This document shows, piece after piece, positions 1 through 11,010 of a stretch of 64,000 nt of DNA. Within the stretch, counting starts at the first letter, position 1, and every line of letters begins with the position of its first letter. The DNA comes from Hirundichthys speculiger (lineage: Eukaryota; Chordata; Actinopteri; Beloniformes; Exocoetidae). Under the pieces are notes generated by a model. That model was not told where the DNA came from. It saw only the letters and a list, made by a program, of their open reading frames with translations, and searched no databases. A program made the position numbers and the translations under genes. The stretch is taken from positions 1 through 64,000 of the forward strand of contig JAGFBZ010002566.1 in assembly GCA_018398805.1 (NCBI GenBank), written 5' to 3'.

Positions 1-631
1 ACCTGCCAGGACACTATTGTATTCCTAGGAATTCTTCTTAATTTGGGTTGTGTTGTGACAACATGCAAAACGAACCTTTTTTTATGTGTAGTATTTGCTG
101 TATGTCATTTTCCTCTGTCTCCTATCATTTCCTGTCTCAAATAAAGTAGTCTATGCCTGAAAAAAAATCTTAAAAAAAAAAAAAAAAAAAAACAACAGTA
201 TGTAGTTCTGTATTTTTTATTATAGAAACAAGCTGAAGCTGCAAGGCCATACCTGATATTGAATAATAATACATTAGAAATGTGTGGTGTTGACAACAGA
301 CCACTTATTTGAAATATAAAACAAAATATTTTTTAAAATGTGGCTACTACAATTAATGCAGTGCAACTTCTGTTTGAACAGTATCTTTTAAAGCAAAAGA
401 GGGGAAACTGGAGGAATGTGCAACAGACTGTATAACATAACAAAAATGTGCTATGAAATACATAAATAACAAATCTGCCATGAAAAACAGAAAAAAAAAA
501 CACACATCTCTCTTACTCACTGGTTTAGTTTTAATAAGCCACAACATTTTGGTCTGACAGACTGCAACATTAAAACTACACTAGTGAGTGAGACTGTGTG
601 GCAACATTAATTTTTTACCACAAGTTATTGT
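1..631. other. 3' flank of the HECT-type gene
   Basis: No convincing gene here. There are A-rich runs at about 157-192. On the minus strand an AATAAA lies at 216-221, about 410 bases past the stop of the HECT gene, and could be its polyadenylation signal. The short ORFs in this stretch are low-complexity translations of A/T runs. Confidence 0.4.
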
Positions 632-3600
632 CTAAAAGCACCCAAAGCCCGGGGAATTCTTGATGCCAAAGTCCATGTTGGCTTTGAAGGGCACTATAAG
701 TGTCCAAAAGAGGAAGCTTTAAAATGTTGGCACAGGTATTCGCCATTGGGAATGTTGACGTTGTTGAACACAGGAATTGAAGGCGTGGCAGAGGACTCAT
801 ACCAGCAGGAGGCAGGCACACATGGCACACCTGAAGCGAACATTAACACCTCCTCCAAGGTCACGGAGCTGTCATCTTCTAAAAGTAGAGAGCATTTGAA
901 TCAATTGACAGTAAATACTATCTACATATACACTGGAACTTTTCATAATTTGTGTGTATAAAATCAGACGAGCAAATTGAGTAACCTTCACAATCGAGAA
1001 GATAGTCTGCCCAGTAAGTCATAGCTTTCTGTTCCCGAGCCCTCCTGTTTGCTTCCCTGTGGACTAAGTTCAGGCTGGAACAGATTTTCCATCTCTGCAG
1101 CAGACAGCTTCACATCAGCATGACAGAGAGCAGGGGGGTCAGGACCGTCGGATGCTGCTGCAGAGCTGTCAGAAACTGCAGACTTTCAAGTCCAGCCTTG
1201 AATCTAAAATACAATTAAAATATGCATGTGAAGTTACATGTGCATCATGTAGAAGTAAGTAAGCAAGAAAATGGGACAACAGCAACACGTTTTTTTCATA
1301 ATTACTTTAGCGACAACAATGAAATACGAAAACCTACCTCTCGATTGCAGTGTTGTTCCTGTGGATGATGTACCACTTCAGGTACTCCTCCACAATAACT
1401 TTCTTTTCTTCACATGACCTGACATGCCTGAAGCACCCAGCAGTCTGCAACATGGCGCTGTTCTGTACCATCAAGTCCTGAAGGATCTCCAATGAGGGTG
1501 CATTCTGAATCTAAAAAGGAGATAACAGAGTACCACACACATTTCAAATATGAATATAAGTAATTATAAAAAATGGTAATGCCAGAAGGATATTTTGAAA
1601 GAATAGTTTAAGTGGACAAAACTCTCTCTTTACTCTCTTTACCTATTCTAGAATTTCACACCCTTCTATCAAGTGTTCTCATACCTCTTGTAAGACTTTC
1701 CCTATCTCCTCATCTGTAATGTCTCCTACAGATGCCTTGAAACTGGTCTGCCCTGAGATGTAGCTGACCAGATCCTCTGACAGAAAATTGGGACCTGGTC
1801 CGCCATGTACAATGGACACAGCAATCATCTTCCCTGCTAAATAATACTCATCCTCTCTGATAGCTGTCCAAGGAAATTTGGAGAGTAAAGAAAGAAATAT
1901 TAAATCAGTTTCCATATTTAAAAACACTGCATGGTTGAAATATGGGTTTTTTCTTTTAAAACATTATACACAAAACAAAACCTGCTGAATTGTAGACCAG
2001 GTAGCGGCTCTTCACAGGTCCATCAAATATGGGCCGTTTGTTCAGCTCTTTCATCAGAAGGGAGAGGAATTCTCTTTTGGGGCCACCTGTATCGAGACCT
2101 TCCTCAAACCTCCCTTCATTGTCAGAGAATTTCACCAGGATGTCTTTCTTTTCTGAGAATGTTGCCCTTTTTAAATCCTCTGACTGCTCCATTCCAGATG
2201 TCCGAGCGACAGATGTTAAATCTGCTGACAGCTTGATGGTCAATCTCAAGTGCCAGGTTTGCAGTTATCTCAGAAATTGATGGCTGGTCCACCCTGTCAT
2301 CAGATAAATCATGACCATGTTACATGGTACACGATAGCAGACATTTTTTACCAGGAAAAATAACAACCGCAGTTGAAGTAAGCGTAACTTTTCTCTTACC
2401 TTGTATCCTCTGGAACGTCATGACTGCACTCAACACTGTCTGAGTCATCCTCAATCTCTACTACAATGGGCGCATACAGCTGAGTATATTTGCTGAGAAA
2501 TTTGACACACAAATTTACATTCATTGTTGATGTTTTCATATAAAACATACTTGAATTGTAGAAAGGAAAGTATAATACCTATAGCACGTAGTTTCCATCA
2601 CACCTCCTGATGTTCCTGGGCCCTCTTGTGAGTCAGAAAGTAAGACCTGAATCACAAAACATAACAGGGATAGGACAGGTAAGTTGAAGTATTTTAAGTC
2701 ATGGCTATCAGAGGGCTGATTTAGAAAGAAAAGACTATTCTAATGTACACAAACGTGGATCTCTAGGTCAGTATGACACATTATTTTATGTAGTTTAAGA
2801 CATTAACTGTGTGACTGTGTGACAATATTTTCAGACAAGGCAAGCGTGAACAATAGACAATGTTTAGGAGCCACAATTACCGGAGCTGCTGAATCAGCGC
2901 CTGACTCTCTCCATCTGCAGGATCCCATATCTGGAAGTAAAAAAACAATATATCAGTGAGCACTTCAAATTTGATTGACAGAACTAGAGCTGAACAAATT
3001 TGAACATAAATATTGAATTCTATTATTCTGACTGATGTGTGATTTGCGACAGGGGGAATGATCATTCTTACATTATCACTTTCAGTGAAAAACATGACTT
3101 TGCAGGGATCTGCACTAAATAAAGTTGTTTTCTTAAGTTTGTAAAATATGTGTAGGCCAGGACGCTGCAACATTTACCGTAATTTAAAATGCTATTTTGG
3201 CACGTTTCATCGCAAAAAATATGGCTTCTATGTAAAATCTAGAAACATTTTCACTTTCAGACAGAACTTACAATATAAGCAATGTAAGACACAACAAATG
3301 TAGCACTCACTAATGTATCAGCTGCATTGAATTCTGCAGAGCTTGGACTCATGATGATCACCTCTGAATCCGACTCGTCGGATTCAGAGTTGGTTTCCTG
3401 AGCTGTGAAATACAAGAACAGGTATAAGAGGATTTTAGACTACTCAGAACAACAGACAACTTTTCTTGACAAACAAATCATTTTAAAAAGCTGTTCTTGG
3501 TTGGCAATTCTTTCACAATTACTTACAAGAGGTAAAAAAATCTTCAGCTGTACAAATGTACAGTGTGATACGTTGGTAGGCCTTTCCCAATGCCTCCTTG

Positions 3601-4344
3601 TACTCTTTTAGAGTGAAAGGTACTTCTGTTCCTGGTATATTAGTTATCTTTGTACCGTCAGGGTAGAGCAGTACATATGGACCACCATGTAAATTTCTGT
3701 GGAAGGTCTTCAGTTTTTGCTCAGCAGCTCTCTGCAATTCGTCAGCATCCAACTCTGGTTGCACCAAAAGGGGAAGTACTGTTCCTCTTACAGTCTTCAG
3801 TCCACCATCTTTCAGCCGCATAAGGCCTACTGAAATCTACAGAGAAACATTGAAATGGCGACTGTTAACTAGTTTAGTTCAGTGACACTATAAATACATG
3901 ACAGAATGGACTGTCAGCAAATTATTAGTCTATCTCAGCAAAAAAAAGTTACCTTCACAACCTTCAGGTTGTCTTTTGATGGTGCTTTTTTCCTTTTGAA
4001 AGATGCTCGTCTCTCCTTCTCTTTTAGACTCCGGAAAGTCTGAAATGACTCCAGTACACTTTTTCCAGGAGCCTCTGCTTCAAATAAGAGTCCAATCAAT
4101 CGTCAATGAGAAAGAAGAGAGAGACATACAGTGTTCTCACCCATACTCATAAGGTATATAGAGTGTACATTACCTAAGCCTAATTAAAAAAAAAAAAAAA
4201 AAAAAAAAAAGAAACATTACCCTCACTTGTGCCAGGTTTATCAACGTCAACATCAACATCACACAGGAATTTGACGCCCTTGCCACATGAATAGCAAAAG
4301 ACTGGCTTAGAAGGCTGCTGGTGTCCACAAAAAGGACAATACAT
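632..4344 (-). CDS. HECT-type E3 ubiquitin ligase, teleost G2/M-phase-specific E3 ligase-like, with frameshifts
   Basis: Coding exons, 5' to 3' on the minus strand: 4344-4221, 4077-3953, 3836-3527, 3402-3311, 2930-2881, 2646-2579, 2492-2400, 2293-1982, 1863-1685, 1510-1338, 1203-986 and 878-632 (stop TAG). Nearly all have AG/GT borders. The N-terminus is a zinc ribbon (Cys3, Cys6, Cys17, Cys20). Then come a basic linker, a block with [12 protein letters not shown], an acidic serine-rich stretch (SESDESDSE), and the HECT domain with [31 protein letters not shown] and [10 protein letters not shown]. The C-lobe keeps FPMANTC, whose Cys codon (734-732) is at the HECT catalytic position. HECT ligases transfer ubiquitin through that cysteine. 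The frame breaks about six times: exon 2930-2881 does not join exon 2646-2579 in phase; there is an extra A in an A-run near 2170; two shifts in 1203-986; two in 878-632. The coding start is the first ATG after an acceptor at 4351-4352, so a non-coding exon probably lies upstream. Family call is firm; whether the gene is functional is not. Confidence 0.75.
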
Positions 4345-4568
4345 TATGATCTGCAACAAAACAAATCAAGTATCATTAGGTTGCTTTGGACTTTAATTGC
4401 ATGAACATTTTTACACAATAACACATTTGGAAAGACTAATCAGTACTACTTTCAACACTGGCTTAGTACAAGGAATATCCCAACATGGATTACAAGTGTG
4501 TCTTTAATCACATCATTCTCCACTGACAAGGGCTAAACAAGCCTCAGGCAGTTAAACACGCAAGAATA

Positions 4569-4570
<2 letters not shown>

Positions 4571-4616
<46 letters not shown>
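4571..4616. repeat. (GT)23 microsatellite
   Basis: Uninterrupted GT dinucleotide run upstream of the HECT-type gene. Likely polymorphic. Confidence 0.95.
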
Positions 4617-4618
<2 letters not shown>

Positions 4619-5685
4619 TCTCTTGGTTTGTGCCTGTTACAGTTTTTCTCGATTGCTTTGGCTCATTTCTTGAGACAGAAATGACATTCTCAAAACTCTA
4701 GGTGCATTTGGCAAAATAGCCTGTATGGTTCAGCACAACAACATGGCTCAGCTGCAAAAGGTCATATCTCCCCCAAAACAGTTAACTCATGTGTCAAAAG
4801 TAAATTCTTTTCTCATACAAGTGGTCAGTGCCCCCAAAATGCAAAGTCACTTTGACATTGTGTAAGTACTGTTGGTCAAAATGTTTAGATGTTTTGTCAC
4901 TCTGGTTGAGGACCATGGAAATATCCCTCATGTCCGCATTTCAATCTTGGCCCAGTCCTTTATTGACACTGCATGGTTACATGTAATGTAATAATGTGAT
5001 ATTTTTTGTCTAGCTAACAGAATACAATAGTGTATCAAACTGAAAAAAATTATGATTTCATGAAGAGTAGGCTAAGGCCTGACATCACACATTGCACTCA
5101 CACTGCCATGGAAATTGTTAGGGTTAGGGAATATAAATTCATCAAGCATTATTCTCTACAATACAATAAACAAAACACCATCATCTTCTGATTGGTTACA
5201 AGAAACAACTTGTGATTGGCTAAACGGTTGCATGCTGTTCACCCCACTGTTAAACAGCGTAGGAATCAGAGAAAAAGAAGTGGTTATAATGATACGTAAC
5301 ATAAACAGTAAGCTAAAGAGGTTGATTGCAGTTAAACAAAAATGTAGTCGCATAAAGTGAGTACTTGGACCGTACTTGGACTCAGAAATCAGATAAAAGG
5401 GATACTGAAGCCAAAAAAAAATTGGAACCACTGCTTTACTGTCAACAGATTGTAATTAGTTCAACCTAATATCAAACCTGGGGCTACATGGCCTAACACA
5501 TTAAAAAGTACACATAGCGTAGCGACATTGAACACTAACCTTTTCACTTATTTTCTCGTTCGTTGTTGTTCTTCTTATTCCTCGCTCTTCTTATTTCTTC
5601 CTTTTCACTTACGTCTCTTCTTCTCCTCTCACATAAAAAACACCCGGTGCATCGGCAAAAATAGTCCCCGGTAATTCACTTCCGT
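4617..5685. other. Upstream flank of the HECT-type gene, no gene seen
   Basis: AT-rich sequence without a supported exon. It should hold the promoter and first non-coding exon of the minus-strand gene, but I cannot place either. ORFs at 5115-5431 have no recognisable family. Confidence 0.3.
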
Positions 5686-5689
5686 TGTG

Positions 5690-5875
5690 GCTTTTTTATT
5701 TGCGTCGTTTTTTTAATTTTATTTGCAGCGGGGTTTCTTTTATATTTGCAGCGTTCTTTTATTTGCAAGGCGTTTCTTTATTTGCAGCGGCATTTGCGTT
5801 TATTTTATTGCAGCGTTTCTTTTTATTTGCAAGCGTGCGTTTCTTTTATTTGCAGCGTTTCTTTTATTTTCAGCA
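5690..5875. repeat. Degenerate short tandem repeat, TTTATTTGCAGCG-like unit
   Basis: About ten imperfect copies of a unit resembling TTTCTTTTATTTGCAGCG occur in a row. Both overlapping long ORFs here translate this low-complexity array and are not taken as genes. Confidence 0.75.
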
Positions 5876-5933
5876 ATGGGTCTCGGCCACCGTAGAACAC
5901 ACACCACCGGCAGACACCGCGCGTGGAACAAAC

Positions 5934-5957
5934 CCCCCCCCCCCCCCCCCCCCCCCC
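5934..5957. repeat. Poly-C run
   Basis: A run of more than 20 C residues after a short A run. The exact length is likely unreliable in any assembly. Confidence 0.9.
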
Positions 5958-6004
5958 AATTATGTACCCCAGGCGCGCTGCCGCGGGGCTTTATGGTGCT
6001 GTTC

Positions 6005-6165
6005 TATTCCCAGCGTGAACGTGCCTGGGGAAAAAAAACGGAGTTTACCTCGAGCAGTTCAGTGCTTCATATACCTGCCTGTTTATTTCTATCCAGCGTT
6101 GACGTTGGGGAAAAAAAAACGGCGAGTTTACCTCGAAACAGCAGTTCAGTGCTTCAATATAAACT
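6005..6165. repeat. Imperfect direct repeat, about 80-bp unit
   Basis: Two adjacent copies share a core of GGGGAAAAAAAACGG, GAGTTTACCTCGA and CAGTTCAGTGCTTCA. The first is at about 6015-6070 and the second at about 6095-6155. Confidence 0.6.
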
Positions 6166-6539
6166 TGGCTCAACTACAGCTGTTATTTATTTGTGTATTT
6201 CTTGCTTTTCACTGTAGTTTTTAACTGTTCCTTCTCTGCCCCAGCTGCTCTCTGCTGCCGAGGGTGTGTTTGCTGAAACGCGCTTTATAGAGTAAAGTGT
6301 CTGATGCCGGACGTTTCACTTCCTATAAATTCTTCAACATAAAAGTCCAACATTATTAGTTTCATTAGAAGCTTTTATTTTGAAGCAGCAAACTCAGGAA
6401 GTGTTGTTTTCATCGTCAGTACCTTAACAGGACGAGTCAAACCGAGATCAGCTCCAAGCGAACACGAATAAACGGTAAAATAAAGCAGAACACACAGCGA
6501 TACAGGAGAGAAACTAAACTAAACTTTAAACCACAGAAA

Positions 6540-6725
6540 ACATTCATTGCATTTTTTAATGACGGTATTGAAACTGATACCGCCGCTATTTTTAAATACC
6601 GGAAGTACACGGTATTACCGTAATACCGCCCAAGCCTAATACCAATATTGCGCTTGGTTCGTGGGCGTGGGGGCAGCTGTTATTAAAAAAAACATTCTTA
6701 ATAATAATAGGCCTAATAATAAAAT
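6540..6725. mobile_element. Fragment of a TE with ACCG-rich palindromic motifs
   Basis: The stretch holds short inverted motifs of the kind GGTATTACCGTAATACC and an AATAATAGGCCTAATAATA string that recurs at about 11985-12002. The shared string and the palindromes suggest two decayed copies of one DNA-transposon family. Borders are not defined. Confidence 0.4.
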
Positions 6726-6827
6726 AGGCTACTCGAGAGTGAGCACGTGCTACATGCCTTAGCTTCTCTGCAACTGTAGCCTGTTTCGTCTCGCCGTTAT
6801 ATCGTGCATTTCCACAGGCACGCAAAC

Positions 6828-6977
6828 ATGAACAAGTCAATGTTAACTGTCTTTTTCATGGTTCTGGAATGTTTTGTAGCATCAGCACAGGATGCCAGAA
6901 CCACTGATGATCCAGACGAGGGCAGGACTACTGAAGGGCCAGGTAGAGGAAGACAGTTAGTCAAGATAGACGTTTAG
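6828..6977 (+). CDS. Short ORF with signal peptide (49 codons), unknown
   Basis: ATG to TAG gives a 49-residue peptide. It has a hydrophobic N-terminus (MLTVFFMVLECFVASA), a plausible signal-peptidase site after ASA, and an acidic Thr-rich tail (TTDDPDEGRTTEGP). A possible splice donor (CCAG|GTAGAG) lies inside, so it may be the first exon of a small membrane or secreted protein. FXYD-type regulators begin like this, and FXYD genes lie near CD22/MAG in human, but I find no PFxYD motif downstream, so I do not assign that family. A chance ORF is possible. Confidence 0.3.
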   Translation: MNKSMLTVFFMVLECFVASAQDARTTDDPDEGRTTEGPGRGRQLVKIDV

Positions 6978-8230
6978 GATGGAAAATATGGCATACAGAA
7001 GAACAACAGAAGTTATGTAAAGGAACTTTGATTTGTGAAAGGACTTCTTTATCATTATCTTTATTTTATTTGAATTTCAATTATACATTGTTAAGGGGCG
7101 TGAATAATTGTATATGCCATAATCTAAATAAAATAAAAGGCATTGTGAGAGAATTGTTTTTTGTTTTATCTTTTTCTATGTACTCAAATTTGTCCTCCGT
7201 ATCAGAGTGGCCTGAATTTGAATTAAATTCCCGGACTGAGAAAAGGGCCCACTCCGGCCCTGTATGGGGGACCTTCCTGCTGAAGTCCAGCCGGGTAAAG
7301 AAAGAAAAAGAGAGGAGAGACAGGACAGAGAGAAGATGGAGGACAGAAAAAAAAAAAACTACGGGAACAGTAAAATGCAGATACAATGAACCTTTAAAAA
7401 AAAAAAAAAGAACAATTACTTCCCATTCTATTATATATATATCCTTATGGTTCTATTTTATTTATGAGCATTACTCATGGGTGTGATTACAGCCAGAGTA
7501 GAAAATATTTTCTGAAAATAAATCTACTTAATGTATCAAGCAACCAGTCGGGATCCATCTGAGCTCATTAACAGCACCTGTTTAGTGAGGAAATGTCTGC
7601 AGCTTCCTCACAGTAAACTCAACTACTAAAACTGTACTCTGGTGTGAAAAATCTTGGTCAGTCTGGTGACAGAATTGTAATATAATATATCTTTGTGTCA
7701 GTTATGTATCCCTCACTTTCTTGCAGCCATGCAGGGCCATGTTGAACATCCATCCATCCATGTTGAACATGTCACAACTAAACCAAACTCTGGATCAAGT
7801 GTTTATTGGTGCTTTGGTGGTCAGCACTGTTAACTCACAGCAAGAAGGTTCCTGGTTCAAATGTGCAGGTACTCTGTTACCAGGTACCAGTTTGTCAGTT
7901 TGGATCTGGAAGTCCCACAGGATCTTGAAAGTTCTGGGTGGAGATGAAAGGTGCAGAAAACATAGAGAAGATGGATGACACTATTTTGATTTTTAGACTC
8001 TGTGGCCACAAACACAGTAACAGATTACAGGGTTATTCTCCAAGGTCCCAGCGTTCCAGCTTCCCTCTGTTTCTCTGCTGAGAGGTTTCCCAGTCGTCAG
8101 TTAATTCACTGCTGAAACATGAACAAGTCATATCAGTCACTTTAACAATACCAAATGAACAGTTTGTAATTTACACATGTTTGGTAACCTTCATATAACT
8201 GTTAAAAGACAGACTCCTTTAATAACAAAG
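6978..8230. other. Intergenic, upstream of the orphan leader exon
   Basis: AT-rich sequence. A partial copy of the dispersed repeat seen at 8583 lies at about 7800-7860 in reverse orientation (the 'GTGGTCAGCACTGTTAACTC' part). The stretch at about 8098-8125 (GTTAATTCACTGCTGAAAC) matches the flank of gene 3 at about 55684-55700. That marks it as the paralogous, TE-free site of the MITE at 54920-55683. No gene seen. Confidence 0.5.
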
Positions 8231-8276
8231 ATGTCTGGGGCTCTGACTTTCCTTCTCATTGGATGTCTGATGTGGA
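8231..8276 (+). pseudogene. Orphan leader exon of a lost Siglec-like gene
   Basis: This encodes a signal-peptide leader (MSGALTFLLIGCLMW) followed by a GTGAGT donor. It matches the leader exons at 13620, 36652 and 56592 in length, phase and most residues. The bases before it (AGACTCCTTTAAtAACAAAG) are closest to those before the 56592 copy. No V-set exon follows before the next leader at 13620. The sequence after it, at about 9000-9450, resembles sequence downstream of gene 1 (about 26150-26320). I infer that the body of this copy was deleted, leaving the leader and 3' flank. Confidence 0.75.
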
Positions 8277-8582
8277 GTGAGTTACCTAATGTTTTATTAG
8301 TAAAAACATTAACAATTATAACCATACACTGCTGTTAATTAAAATAATTTACTATATTGCTCTAACATTCACATGAGTTTAGGACATAGTTAACTTTAAA
8401 ATGTGTTGGTCTCATTTGTATATTCAATAGAAATTAATGGTTTATTACAACCTGAAAGTCAAAATAATCATTTTAAATCATTTTGAAGATATCTAGTAGA
8501 AGATGACAGCTAACCTGCTGCTTTTAAGTACGGCATAATTTCCTCCTTTAAAGACTGGTCTGAAGTTGTGAAATTATATAAT

Positions 8583-8958
8583 CATCCATCCATCCATCCA
8601 TTACCTTTAACCACTTAATCCTCTGCAGGGTCACTGGGATCTGCTGGAGTCTATCCCAGCTCTCTTCAGGTGAAAGGCAGGGGTCCACCTGGACAGGTCA
8701 CCAGTCCATCACAGGGCCACATGTAGACAAACAACCATGCACAATCACTGTCACTCCTACAGGCAATTTAGACCCACCAGTTAACCTGACATGCATGTCT
8801 TTGGACTGTGGGAGGAAGCTGGAGTACCTGGAGGAAACCCACGCAAGCACGGGGAGAACATGCAAACTCCACACAGAAAGACCCCTGATGAGGTTCAAAC
8901 CAGGAACCTTCTTGCTGTGAAGCAACAGTGCTGACCACCAAGCCACTGTGCTGCACTA
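8583..8958 (+). repeat. Dispersed teleost repeat starting with (ATCC)n
   Basis: It begins with an ATCC run and includes the stretches GGTCACCAGTCCATCACAGG and ACTGTGGGAGGAAGCTGGAG. Related copies occur at 40935-41215 (same strand), and at 45285-45480 and 61555-61830 (opposite strand). No coding capacity; superfamily not assigned. Confidence 0.8.
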
Positions 8959-9636
8959 TATAATCATTAATTATATAATAATCCATGAACTACATAAAAG
9001 CCTGGATTTATGGCCTTTACTAATGTATTGTTGAATAAAAAGGCTGTGCAGGAAGTAGCTGCACTGCAGCAGCAGAACTGTCATCAGAGTGGACACACAG
9101 ACACACACGTAGCAATTCAAAATTACACAATCCTGCATTGCAACACTGCATTCAGAGTCAGTGATCAAATATATGCAGAAGCGGCCCTGCTGAAGAAAGA
9201 AGGACATTATCAAAGACACTGCTATGTTTAAAGACAGTAGCTGCTCTGCTAGAGAATGAGAGGAAGCTGATGAATACGAGGTGCAAATTCAGCAGCACTC
9301 AAGCACACATAGTCCATGAGAGCGATGAAGAGCTGGCCTTTCAGTCAGAGAGCTGTGGACAGCAGAGACACTGGTGTTACAGAGAAGGACTGTTGACAGA
9401 CATCTGTGGTGACAAGTGCATCTAATTTTAATAAACGTTGACTCAAATCAGGTTCCTCATTTCTAAGATAACATTTGTTCCCCTTTAGAAAGTGGGCTCA
9501 CTTTGAAGAAGCTGATGTTTCTGCACACTTCATGAGAAAGTAAGTCTTTATATCTTTAACATTATTTAGCTGAAAATGAACAACTAAAAAAATTCAATAT
9601 CACTCCATTATCTGCACACACATTCATAAAATTGTT
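8959..9636. other. Non-coding flank paralogous to about 26150-26360, and in part to 52068-52165
   Basis: TTGAATAAAAAGGCTGTGCA at about 9030 matches sequence near 26165. GTGACAAGTGCAT at about 9410 matches near 26290. A segment ending in GTAAGTCTTTATATCTTTA at 9541 resembles 52068-52175, where GTAAGTCATTATATCTCTTA occurs. The GTAAGT may be the donor of a non-coding 5' exon, but nothing proves transcription. Confidence 0.45.
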
Positions 9637-11010
9637 GATCTTGAGTGCGTTATAAAACATCTAGAATTAAATAGCTGTATATGCACATTTATATATATGT
9701 ATAAATATATTTCCAGTGTTTTTTTTTTTTTATCAGAAAATCTTGTCTTGGTGCTGTTTTTTTTTAAATGTTTACAAGTTTCTTAACAGACATCATTTAA
9801 TGTTTGTTCAGATATTACTGCAAGAATTTGGGAAATTGATTATTTAAATGCATGTTGAGATCTAATGGAAACGTTGACCTTGTGCTGTTTGTTTATTGAT
9901 TATCTCCTCTGTCCATCTATTTAGATTTTTTCAAACATATTTTAGATAATATATTCACACTTTGAAGCCACCAAAGGATAAAAAAAAATATATTGATAAT
10001 TAATGACAGTCAACAGAATACTTTGAATAATGCTTCAAATTGTAACACCATTTCAAAGTGGGAAAAAAATCTATTTTAAATAAAACTACACTTGCATCAA
10101 CAAGTTACAGAAAAAAACTTTCAACTATGTTCTCACGTCTCTGTTCATTATATCTGGTTTTAGATCTTATGAGGTCAAGTTGCAAAACCAAAGCAGATTT
10201 CATCAGTTTCAACAGAGCCTGTCTGCAGAGAACTGGGAAACTTCCTCTTAAAACCAGTATAAGAAAAGGCCTGAAAATAGAGAGAGAAATTCTGAATGAA
10301 TGGGTGCTAATGGGGCTAAATGTCTAAAATAATTATCATCTGAACTGAGGTTAAAAAGAAAAAGAAAGAAAATAAGAAAAACACCTCAAGTCCAACTGAA
10401 AATGGACAGTTTTACATTTTATTATGTTTTAATTTGCTGACATTTTAATGTAAATTCTAAAACTTGACCATGAGGAAACAAGAGGGCTAATATCAATCCT
10501 TTATCTGCTGCAAATTCTTGATCCTGAGTGTTTTATAAAACATCTCGATTTAAATGTCACAGATTTTTTAAAACATTTTTTTCCAGTGCTTTTATCATTA
10601 AATCTTGTCGTGATTTTCTTTTCTATTTTCACAACCTTATGAAAATTCAGCTTCTAATATTTCTTTAAATATTACTCCAAGGATTTCGAAAACTTAAACA
10701 CTAAAATTTGTGCTGGTTTTTTAATATTCTTTAATATGTTAAATGAAAAAAAAATGTGTTGTATGAAACTGTTATTGAAATAGGAAAATTTGTTTTTTAT
10801 ATAACACTGAACTTTGAACAAACTAATACAAGTTAAAAAAAAAAAAAGTTCCCTTTTCAACTTTGTTCTCAAACTCCGCTGATAAGATCAGGTTTTAGCT
10901 GCTGTGAAGTCAAGTTGTGAAACTTGAGCAGAGTTGAAGAATTTCACCTGTTTTCAGGGAACTTGAACACTTCCTCCTAAAAGCCTGAGAGCAGGTATGA
11001 GAGGAACAGC
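9637..11010. repeat. Local tandem duplication, about 0.8-0.9 kb offset
   Basis: Two diverged copies lie side by side: about 9637-10290 and about 10517-11000. Matching landmarks are TTATAAAACATCT (9650, 10529), TTCCAGTG (9711, 10582), TTCTCA..TCTG (10130, 10867) and ACTTCCTC (10240, 10968). The copies are AT-rich and non-coding. The ORF at 10058-10327 lies in the first copy, is not preserved in the second, and is rejected. Confidence 0.65.

Noticed and set aside
5685..6224. Two long overlapping plus-strand ORFs
   Set aside because: They translate a degenerate short tandem repeat, a poly-C run and a direct repeat; composition is Phe/Pro low complexity.
6828..6977. Assignment of the small ORF to the FXYD family
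   Set aside because: Only the leader-like start fits; the defining PFxYD motif and TM segment were not found downstream.
10058..10327. 89-codon ORF
   Set aside because: Lies in one copy of a local tandem duplication and is not preserved in the other copy.
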